A stretch of 22,610 nucleotides of DNA from Chloroflexota bacterium (GTDB lineage: Bacteria; Chloroflexota; Limnocylindria; Limnocylindrales; CSP1-4): positions 1-22,610 of the forward strand of contig PMJT01000149.1 in the NCBI GenBank assembly GCA_003158495.1, in the 5' to 3' direction. The translations under genes were made by a program, and so were the position numbers. Under the pieces are notes generated by a model. The model did not search any database, had not been told where the DNA came from, and was given only the letters and a program-made list of their open reading frames with translations. Of the stretch, positions 8,589 through 15,700 are shown one piece after another (position 1 is the stretch's first letter; every line of letters begins with the position of its first letter).

Positions 8589-9392
8589 TCAAGACTGGCG
8601 AGTGGCGACGAGCTTCGGCGGTGGGCTATGCCCGGCCTGATCGTCATCCCAGCCGCGGTTTGAGAACGTGGGGACGAACTGATAGCCCTGGCCCGGGACC
8701 GTGGCGATGAAACGCGGGTGCCGGTATGCGTCGTGCAGCTTGATCCGCAGGTTCCGGATATGGCGATCCACGATGTTGCTCTCGGCCACGTAGTCGGAGC
8801 CCCATACCATGTCGAGTATTTCCTCCCTGGTTACGACCTCGCCGGCTCGGCTGGCCAGGAGGTACAGCAGGCTTTGCTCGAGACTGCTCAGGGAAATGGC
8901 CGACTGGCCGAATCGCACCTCGCGATTGAGGATGTCGATGTGGACCCCGCCGATCTGGATCGAAGGAACGATAGGACGGTCGACTCCGGTGGCCCGACGC
9001 GTAATGGCCAGAGTTCGAGCGAGCAGTTCTTCGGGCGCGAATGGCACCGTGAGGATGTCGTCCACGCCGAGATCGAACGCCTTCAGCTTGGTAGCCAGGT
9101 CACCGCGCCGGGTGAGACCCAGGATCGGCGTCACGCTGCGACGCGTGTTGTCGGAGACGCCCAGCCGCAGGACGAACGCGGCGCTGTCGTCGTGATCCAT
9201 GTCGACCACGATCATGTGCGGGTGCCACGTGATCATGATCTGTTCGGCCTCGGCGAGGCTTGGCGCCGCCCGAACGACGAAAAGACCGTGATTGAGGGTC
9301 AACTCGATCAGGTCCACGACCACTTGACGCTCGTGAAGAACGAGGGCGCGCCGGGCTTCGACTCTCGGAGCCCCATCCGACGTGTAGGCCAC
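8589..9392 (-). CDS. OmpR/PhoB-type response regulator with degenerate receiver
   Basis: DNA-binding regulator, 267 residues. The C-terminal winged helix (~145-243) is convincing: SLSSLEQSLLYLLASRAGE, VTREEILDMVWG, VDRHIRNLRIKL and the wing TVPGQGYQFVP. The N-terminal receiver (~14-130) keeps the phospho-acceptor position Asp64 (IVVDMD) and Thr94. However, the acidic pocket is His20-Glu21 instead of two acids, and the conserved Lys before Pro-Phe is Val116 (LTVPF). It may therefore work without normal phosphorylation. The start is GTG 9392: an in-frame stop lies 12 bases upstream and no other start is near, although the ribosome site is poor. No kinase gene adjoins it directly; the nearest is the hybrid kinase at the end of the neighbouring operon. 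The C-terminal tail (~244-267) is disordered. Confidence 0.93.
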   Translation of the reverse strand: MAYTSDGAPRVEARRALVLHERQVVVDLIELTLNHGLFVVRAAPSLAEAEQIMITWHPHMIVVDMDHDDSAAFVLRLGVSDNTRRSVTPILGLTRRGDLATKLKAFDLGVDDILTVPFAPEELLARTLAITRRATGVDRPIVPSIQIGGVHIDILNREVRFGQSAISLSSLEQSLLYLLASRAGEVVTREEILDMVWGSDYVAESNIVDRHIRNLRIKLHDAYRHPRFIATVPGQGYQFVPTFSNRGWDDDQAGHSPPPKLVATRQS

Positions 9393-9394
9393 GA

Positions 9395-9405
9395 CTAAAC
9401 GTTAG
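9395..9405. promoter_or_regulatory. Imperfect palindrome just before the regulator start
   Basis: CTAAACGTTAG, an 11-base near-palindrome two bases upstream of the GTG start of the orphan regulator, in an AT-richer patch followed by the palindrome CCTAGG (9406-9411). It could be an operator, for example for autoregulation, but a single short site is weak evidence. Confidence 0.2.
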
Positions 9406-9517
9406 CCTAGGAATGCGAGACTTGACCTCGCAAACCACGCTCACGACATCGCATCCGCAATACAGTTATCGGCCATATGTTCGCAATTATTCACGCGATC
9501 GGGGCTAATTCAGGATC

Positions 9518-9559
9518 CGCGGAGCTCCCCAGGACGCAATAGTCAGCTGGGGCGCCGCG
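9518..9559 (-). terminator. Strong hairpin directly after the dehydrogenase stop
   Basis: On the plus strand CGCGG (9518-9522) and CCCCAG (9527-9532) pair with CTGGGG (9547-9552) and CCGCG (9555-9559). A further GAC/GTC pair (9533-9535 with 9542-9544) lies inside the loop. The stem begins immediately after the stop codon of the short-chain dehydrogenase (9560-9562). There is no T run, but length and position make it a good candidate for transcript end or 3' protection. Confidence 0.5.
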
Positions 9560-10348
9560 TCAGATGGTCATCGCACCGAAGCCGCCGTCGACACGGATCA
9601 AGGCGCCAGTGACGAAACCGGAGGCCCGTTCGGAGGCGAGCCACACGACCGTCCCGACCAGTTCGTCGGGCTCGCCCAGCCGGCCGGCCGGCGTGTGCCG
9701 AAGGATCGCTCCGATGCGGCTTTCGTCCAGTAGGCGACGGTTCTGCTCGGCCGGGAAGAAGCCGGGCACGATGGCGTTGACGCGGATCCGGTGCGGGGCC
9801 AGTTCGCGCGCCAGGTAGAGGGTCAGATTGTTGAGGCCGGCCTTCGATACGGAGTAGGTGAGGACGCGCGAGAGCGGTATCTCGGACGAAGCCGACGAGA
9901 AATTGATGATCGTGCCGCCGTGCCCGCGATCGGCCATGGCACGTCCGAACACCTGGCAGGCCAGGAATGCCGATGTCAGGTTGGTGTCCAGGATTCGATG
10001 CCACTCTTCGAGCTCGATTTCGAAGAACGGGGTCGAACTGTTGACGCCGGCGGCATTCACCAGGATGTCGACCGGGCCGAGCTTCTCCTCGGCCTGCTGC
10101 CGGGCGTGCTCCAGCGAAGCCCGGTCCGAGGCGTCGACAGTGACGGCGGCGGCTCGAATCCCGGCGGCTTGCAGCTCGGCAGCCAGTGCGTCTGCCTTCT
10201 CGCGCGAGCGGCCCATCACCGCGACGATGGCGCCGGCCGCCCCTAGCCCGCGGCAGACGGCGCCGCCCAGGACGCCCGTCCCGCCGATGACCGCCGCCAC
10301 TCGCCCGGTCAGGTCAAAGAGCCCCGCGCCCGCCACTTCGCCCGTCAT
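9560..10348 (-). CDS. Short-chain dehydrogenase/reductase, possibly D-mannonate oxidoreductase
   Basis: NAD(P)-dependent Rossmann-fold oxidoreductase of the classical SDR type, 262 residues, the normal size. Visible motifs: nucleotide-binding GGTGVLGG (22-29), NAAG (98-101), catalytic Asn123 in DTNLTSAF, serines in INFSSASSEI (~151-155), and the YSVSK pair Tyr165/Lys169. The C-terminal stretch VPGFFPAEQNRRLL and the ending VDGGFGAMTI resemble SDR-type fructuronate reductases (D-mannonate oxidoreductases), enzymes of hexuronate breakdown. I therefore lean to that substrate, but no other uronate gene is in view. The start is ATG 10348 with GGCGGAG upstream. The start overlaps the stop of a 12-codon leader ORF as ATGA. 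A strong hairpin follows the stop codon. Confidence 0.9.
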   Translation of the reverse strand: MTGEVAGAGLFDLTGRVAAVIGGTGVLGGAVCRGLGAAGAIVAVMGRSREKADALAAELQAAGIRAAAVTVDASDRASLEHARQQAEEKLGPVDILVNAAGVNSSTPFFEIELEEWHRILDTNLTSAFLACQVFGRAMADRGHGGTIINFSSASSEIPLSRVLTYSVSKAGLNNLTLYLARELAPHRIRVNAIVPGFFPAEQNRRLLDESRIGAILRHTPAGRLGEPDELVGTVVWLASERASGFVTGALIRVDGGFGAMTI

Positions 10349-10383
10349 CGCCGCGACTCCGCCATCAAGGCTTTGTGAAACAT
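10345..10383 (-). CDS. Putative 12-residue leader peptide coupled to the dehydrogenase
   Basis: MFHKALMAESRR, encoded on the minus strand from ATG 10383. A near-ideal Shine-Dalgarno GGAGG (10389-10393) stands five bases upstream, much better than that of the dehydrogenase itself. The stop TGA overlaps the dehydrogenase ATG as ATGA, so ribosomes finishing the peptide could re-initiate on the dehydrogenase. Upstream of it, 10403-10434 contains several mutually exclusive short stems (for example CAGCC/GGCTG and GCCAC/GTGGC). The frame differs from that of the dehydrogenase. The peptide sequence has no run of one amino acid that would suggest classical attenuation. It could instead mark a frameshift that cut off the original start. 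Confidence 0.45.
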   Translation of the reverse strand: MFHKALMAESRR

Positions 10384-10784
10384 GACGTCCTCCAGTTCCT
10401 GCGGCCGTGCGGCTTCAGCCACGCGGCTGTGGCCGGCGACTCGGTGGCTGCGCTCACATTGTCGGCGCCCGGCCCGGGTTGCGCAGCCAGGAGTCTCACT
10501 GCCGCGGCCCGCGCCGCGACACCCCGTCATTGCCGCCGACCGGCCCGGCGGTGCGCAGACTGAGCCTGCCGTCTCATTCCTCGCGTTTCGCGTTGACTGT
10601 CCCTGCGGGTGGCCCGGATTCTGAGCCGGTCATATATCGGGTTCTCATTGCTGCCCCAAGAGATCCCACCGCCCGGCTGACGGCGCGCCGCTTGCCGCCA
10701 GTCGATCTCCAATTGGGGGTTACCAGTGCCAGTAGCCTTGCTGTTGCCGCGCGTCTCATTGCCCACGCCCGAAGGGTTTGGAGC
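10384..10784. other. Divergent intergenic region
   Basis: About 400 bases between the divergently read dehydrogenase and glycosyltransferase genes. An open plus-strand frame extends back to 10407, but its Arg/Pro/Ser-rich translation is not protein-like. Weak promoter-like words on the plus strand are TTGACT at 10593-10598 with GATTCT at 10617-10622 (18-base spacing) and TATATC at 10633-10638. Short GC-rich inverted repeats lie around 10403-10434 and near 10530-10555. Nothing firmer. Confidence 0.35.
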
Positions 10785-12638
10785 GTGAGGCGGGAGGCGG
10801 GGGTTCCCTATGAACGGGCCACCGGGCCGGCCCTTGAACCGGCCGGCTCCGTCGCCCGATCGGGGGGTGCTCCCTCCGGGAGATCATTCGCGGTCGCGCC
10901 GGGCCTTCGTCCGGTGTGGGACAGCGACGGCGGGTCCTTCCTCAGCAGTCTGAGATACGGCCGGGCCGACTTGCTGACGCGGGGAATCGCGCTTCAGCGC
11001 CCCGGCGAACGGTTCTACGTCGCCGCCTCGGCCTGGCTCGTCTACATGGTCGCGGCCGTCATCATCGTCCTGAACTGGCACAGCATCATCGGCGATGCCT
11101 GGAGCCGAGTTGCCAACGGCTACTACGTGCTCTACAGCCGGGACCCGCACATCGCGGCGATGGGATTCGTCTGGAACCCGTTGCCCTCGATCGCAGTCCT
11201 GCCGTTCCTGCCGTTCAAGGTGATCTGGCCCGACATGGTCGCGACCGGTTTCGCCGGCAGCATCGTGTCGGCCCTGTGCGTGGCTGGAACGGTCTACGAG
11301 ATCCACGGCATTGCCTTCGACTGGGGCGTGCGCCGCTCGGCCAGGCTCCTCGTGACGCTCATGTTCGCGTTCAACCCGATGATCGTGTACTACGCGGCCA
11401 ACGGTATGAGCGAGGCGATGTTCCTCGTGACGCTCGTCGTTACTGCCCGCTATCTGTCCCGCTGGGCCATGACCCGCCAGACGGTGCCCCTCGTTGCGGC
11501 TGGAATCGGGCTGGCGGTCGCCTATATGACCCGCTACGAAGCGGTTGTTGCTGCACTTGGCGCGGCGGGACTGGTGGCCGTGTTGACGAGCCTGCGCAGC
11601 AACAGCGGCCCCGCCCGCGAGCGGATCGCCGAGGGTCTTGCCGATGCCTCCGTGTTGGTCGCGCCATTCGGGACGGTCTTCGTCGGGTGGGCCTTTGCGA
11701 GCTGGCTCATCGTCCGCGACCCTTTCCAGCAATTCACGTCGATCTACGGCGTGGTTTCCCAGCTCGCGGTTGCCCAGCCGGCCGTGGCCCAGATCACGGG
11801 CCAGGGGACTTCATCGGCCTATGTCTGGATCGCCAAACAGATCCTCGGGCTCGAGCCCGGCATCGTCATCATTGGCCTGCTCGCATTCATCGTGACCTTC
11901 CGCGGCCGGTCCGCGCTGACCCTGCCGGTCGTTGCCACGCTCGGTGGCGTGGTCGCCTTCGCGATATTCGGGTTCCTGACCGGTCGGACTCTCGGCTGGC
12001 TCAGGTACTCCATCGCCGTCATTCCGCTCGCGACGATCCTGGCACTGGCCCTCGTGGCGCCGAAGCCCGAAACCGGACTCGTTGCCGATCCGCGGCCGTC
12101 GCCGCCCCGGTGGCGCTTGATGACCGCTCGCCTCATGGGTCTTTCCGGTGTCCTGCTGATCGCTCTCGCCGTCCCCGTCGGGGCGGCCGTGATGCTCGAC
12201 CCCGGCATGAACCCTCAATACGGCGGTGAGGCCTTCCAGCTGCGCCCGATCTTCTTCCCGAACGAGCCGCTGGCCAAGTACACGCCGTTCGGCCAGTACC
12301 AGGTCGGCCGGCAGGCCTCCACCTACATCGACGCTCTTCACCTCGGGAACGGCGCTGTCCTGGTGGATGGCGCAATGGGCTTCCCGATCATCCTCGAGTC
12401 GAGCAATCCGACGCAATTCATCACTACATCGGATCGCGACTTCCAGCAGGCCCTGCTGGATCCCGTGTCGTTCCGAGTGAAGTACCTGCTCGTCCCGGAG
12501 GCGGTCGGCTATCAAAGCCTCGACGCGATCAACCAGGCCTACCCGGGCATCTACACGACCGGTGCAGGCATAAGTCAACTCGTGACGCAATTCTCGGCCG
12601 GCGGTAACAACTGGCGGCTGTATCGGGTGACCCAGTGA
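10785..12638 (+). CDS. Multi-pass membrane glycosyltransferase, GT-C fold (GT39/PMT-like)
   Basis: Probably transfers sugar from a lipid-linked donor on the outer face of the cytoplasmic membrane. From GTG 10785 it is 617 residues; AAGGG lies eight bases upstream. GTG 10914 is a second possible start, so the N-terminus is uncertain. The first membrane helix (~78-97) is followed by the outer loop IIGDAWSRVANGYYVLYSRD, where Asp104 and Asp120 correspond to the acidic residues that mark GT-C enzymes; then PHIAAMGFVWNPLPS. Roughly eight to ten more hydrophobic segments extend to ~470. The last ~150 residues are hydrophilic and probably a periplasmic or extracellular domain. It is the first gene of a plus-strand set with the giant propeller-repeat protein and the GH5-like lipoprotein. 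The acceptor is unknown. Confidence 0.65.
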   Translation: MRREAGVPYERATGPALEPAGSVARSGGAPSGRSFAVAPGLRPVWDSDGGSFLSSLRYGRADLLTRGIALQRPGERFYVAASAWLVYMVAAVIIVLNWHSIIGDAWSRVANGYYVLYSRDPHIAAMGFVWNPLPSIAVLPFLPFKVIWPDMVATGFAGSIVSALCVAGTVYEIHGIAFDWGVRRSARLLVTLMFAFNPMIVYYAANGMSEAMFLVTLVVTARYLSRWAMTRQTVPLVAAGIGLAVAYMTRYEAVVAALGAAGLVAVLTSLRSNSGPARERIAEGLADASVLVAPFGTVFVGWAFASWLIVRDPFQQFTSIYGVVSQLAVAQPAVAQITGQGTSSAYVWIAKQILGLEPGIVIIGLLAFIVTFRGRSALTLPVVATLGGVVAFAIFGFLTGRTLGWLRYSIAVIPLATILALALVAPKPETGLVADPRPSPPRWRLMTARLMGLSGVLLIALAVPVGAAVMLDPGMNPQYGGEAFQLRPIFFPNEPLAKYTPFGQYQVGRQASTYIDALHLGNGAVLVDGAMGFPIILESSNPTQFITTSDRDFQQALLDPVSFRVKYLLVPEAVGYQSLDAINQAYPGIYTTGAGISQLVTQFSAGGNNWRLYRVTQ

Positions 12639-12657
12639 ATGGTCATGTACCCGCGGC

Positions 12658-12685
12658 GACCGGAAATCCGTCCAGTTCTCCGGTC
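12658..12685 (+). terminator. Hairpin between glycosyltransferase and giant propeller gene
   Basis: GACCGGA (12658-12664) pairs with TCCGGTC (12679-12685) around a 14-base loop, 20 bases after the glycosyltransferase stop. It may reduce read-through or separate the two messages. No T tract, so a full terminator is uncertain. Confidence 0.3.
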
Positions 12686-12714
12686 CAAAGCGAGTACTCG
12701 GCCGGATCCAGCTT

Positions 12715-12720
12715 GAGGAG
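12715..12720 (+). promoter_or_regulatory. Ribosome binding site that fixes the GTG start at 12727
   Basis: GAGGAG lies six bases before GTG 12727 and directly touches the alternative TTG at 12721, which is too close to be used. The site therefore selects GTG 12727 as the start of the giant gene. Confidence 0.75.
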
Positions 12721-12726
12721 TTGACG

Positions 12727-15700
12727 GTGAAGCGATCGGCCGCCGCATTCAGATTGGCATTCCTGGTTTCGATGGTGCTCGGGGGGGTCATGCCAATCTC
12801 AGCGCTATCCCCGGCGCCCGTCTTTGCAGCCAGCCCCGCGACCGACTGGCCGACGTATCTCCATGACACGTCGAGAACCGCTGCGAGCACCGAGACGATT
12901 CTCACCACCGCCGCGGCCCCTAACCTGCGGCCGCTCTGGACCTACAAGACTGGCGCCATGATCGCCGCTTCCGCGACGGTGGTTGGCGGCATCGCCTACG
13001 TCGGGTCGTGGGACGGATACGAGTACGCGCTCAACGCCGCCACCGGCACTCTCATCTGGAAGACCTATCTCGGGCTCACGGTTGTGCCGGCGTGCTCGCC
13101 GCCGCAACTGGGAGTTTCGTCGGTGCCGGCCGTGGTCAACGGCGTGGTCTACGTGGGTGGCGGCGACTCGAACTGGTACGCGCTCGATGCCGCGACGGGA
13201 GCCGTTCTTTGGAGCGTCCCTACAGGTGACAACAGCCCCACCGGCGGCCATTACAACTGGTCGAGCCCGCTCATCGTCGGCAACTCGGCGTACATCGGCA
13301 TTGCCAGTGTCGGTGACTGCCCGCTCGTCGCCGGCCAGATGCTCAGGGTCGACTTGACGACCCACGCGGTCGTCGCAAGCGTCAGCTTCGTGCCGATAGG
13401 CCAGGTCGGAGGAGGACTCTGGAGCTCGCCTTCGTACGATGCGGCGACGAACACCGTGTACGCCACGCTCGGCAACCGCAACAACCTGACCCAGACGATT
13501 GCGGAGTCGATGATCGCGCTCGACGGAACGACCCTTGCGATCAAGTCCAACTGGCAGATCCCGGTCAGTGCCGCCAGCTCCGACTCCGACTGGGGCGACT
13601 CGGCGATCCTCTTTACAGACGGCAACAATCGGGCGATGGTCGCCGGCACCGACAAGAACGGCTTTCTCTACGCGTTCGATCGCAGCAACCTGGCCCTCGG
13701 GCCGATCTGGTCGGAGCAGGTCGCGGTCGGTGGGATCTGCCCGGAATGTGGCGACGGCAGCGTGTCGTCGATGGCCTTCGCGAACGGATTGCTCTATGTC
13801 GGCGGGGGAAACACGACCATCAACGGCATTGGCTATCAAGGTTCGGTCCGGGCGCTCAACCCGACGACCGGGGCGGTTGTCTGGGCCCGCGGTCTCGCGA
13901 GCCCGGTCATTCCCGGACTCGCTTACGACAACGGGATGATATTTGCGGCCTCCGGCTCGCGCCTCGAAGTCCTCGATGCGTCCAGCGGCGCTCGACTGTT
14001 CAGCTATGACACGGGCACCGTCATCTACTCGCCGCCATCGATCTCGGGTGGGATCGTGTACATCGGCTCGGGCAATGGCAATGAGTTTGCCTTTGCGCCG
14101 GTGACGCCGCCCACTCCGGCGCCCGACGCCAACTGCCCGACGGGCCTGGTCTGCCAGGACATCGGTTCGCCGACACCCTCCGGTAGCGAGACGGTGACGT
14201 CAGGTTCCTGGGCGATCTCCGCTGGTGGCTCGGGCGTGGGCGGCAGCTCCGACGGGCTGCGCCTGATGAGCCAGACTTGGACCGGCGACGTTCAGGTTCA
14301 AGCCCGCGTCGTCGCCCAGTCGGTCGTGGGCACCGGCACCGAGTCGGGCCTCATGGCGCGCCAGGCGGCCGATCCGAACTCGCCGTTCTACGCTGTCAGC
14401 GTAGCCGGCGGCAATTCCCTCGCGGTCCAGTACCGGACCGCATTCGGCGGTGCCGTCACGACGGTCAAGCGCGCCTCCGGAGCCCCGCCGAGCCATCTGG
14501 AGATCGTTCGCAGCGGCGATAGTTTCAGGGCCGCGAGTTCGCCCGACGGAGTCACCTACACGCTCATTCCCGGCACTTCCGTCACCGACGTGATGCCGGA
14601 CGCGGTCCTGGTTGGGTTGTTCGCAACGTCCGGGACGAACGGAACGGCTGGCGCCTCCACTATTGACTCGGTCGTCCTCGGCGCTTTGGGCGCTCCGCCT
14701 TCGCTGCCTTCGACTCCGTCGGCGTGCCCGTCCGGCTGGTCCTGCAACGATGTCGGCAACCCGGTGTCCGTCGGCGATCAGTCGGTTAGCGCCGGTACCT
14801 GGACGATCAAGGGCGCCGGCGTGGCGAGCGGCAACAACGCCTACACCGATCAGTTCCATCTCGTCTGGCAGGCCATCGCCGGCGACGCGACGCTGTCGGC
14901 TCGAGTTGCCACGCAGGCGACCACTTCGGCGAGCGCACAGGCTGGCCTGGTCTTCCGGGCTGACGGATTGAGCGCAGGAGCGGTTTCCTACGGCGCCTTC
15001 TTGACGCCGACAAACGGGATCGAGGTCGTCAACCGGACCTCGTCGGGCCTGCGCACGCTCCTCGTTACTACCGCGGCCGGCGCCGCCCCGGCATATTTGG
15101 AGATCACTCGGTACGGCAACACATACACGACGTTCACGTCGCCCGATGGAGTCACCTGGACCGCGATTATCGGCTCCAGTGTGACCTTTGGGGCCGGCGG
15201 CCCGATGGTGGCCGGAATAGCGGTCAACTCCAACTCGGGTGCCGCTCTCGCCACTGACACATTCGACACGGTTTCGCTAACCGGCTCGGCGACGCCGCCG
15301 CCCAGCTTGTGCCCAACCGGCTGGACCTGCCAGGACGTCGGCTATCCACAGCCGGGCGCCGGCTCCCAGTACGTTGCCGGATCGACACTGAGCGTCGATG
15401 CGGGAGGAGGCGACATCTGGGGTGTTTACGACAGCTTCCGCTTGCTGAGCCAGCCGCTCGCTGCCGATGGAACCGTCAGCGTCCACGTCGACTCACAAAC
15501 GAACACTTCGACCTGGGCCAAAGCTGGCGTGATGATCCGGGCCACAAACGATCCGGCCTCGCCATACTTCGCGGCTTTCATAACACCCGGTAACGGCGTC
15601 GCGGTCCAGTGGCGTGGGGCGCAGGGTGGCAACTCTTCTCAGGTCGCTGTCGCCGGCGTCGCGCCGACCTGGCTGCAGGTTACGCGCTCAGGAAACACCT

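Noticed and set aside
9560..10348. Frameshift in the dehydrogenase joining MFHKALMAESRR to it
   Set aside because: The enzyme is full length from ATG 10348 with a normal lead, so a disrupted start is not required. Kept only as an alternative for the leader ORF.
10407..10784. Glycosyltransferase frame extended back to 10407
   Set aside because: The translation is Arg/Pro/Ser-rich with no domain character, and crosses the region expected to hold divergent promoters. GTG 10785 has a usable ribosome site.
12721..12723. TTG 12721 as start of the giant gene
   Set aside because: It touches the GAGGAG ribosome site directly; GTG 12727 has the right spacing.
11811..12908. 365-residue minus-strand ORF
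   Set aside because: Antisense to the glycosyltransferase and the start of the giant gene; its translation is charged, low-complexity and without motifs.
12840..14120. Calling the giant protein a PQQ-dependent dehydrogenase
   Set aside because: The propeller has the PQQ-like blade pattern, but I see no catalytic Asp/Glu set of quinoprotein alcohol dehydrogenases. A structural propeller is the safer call.
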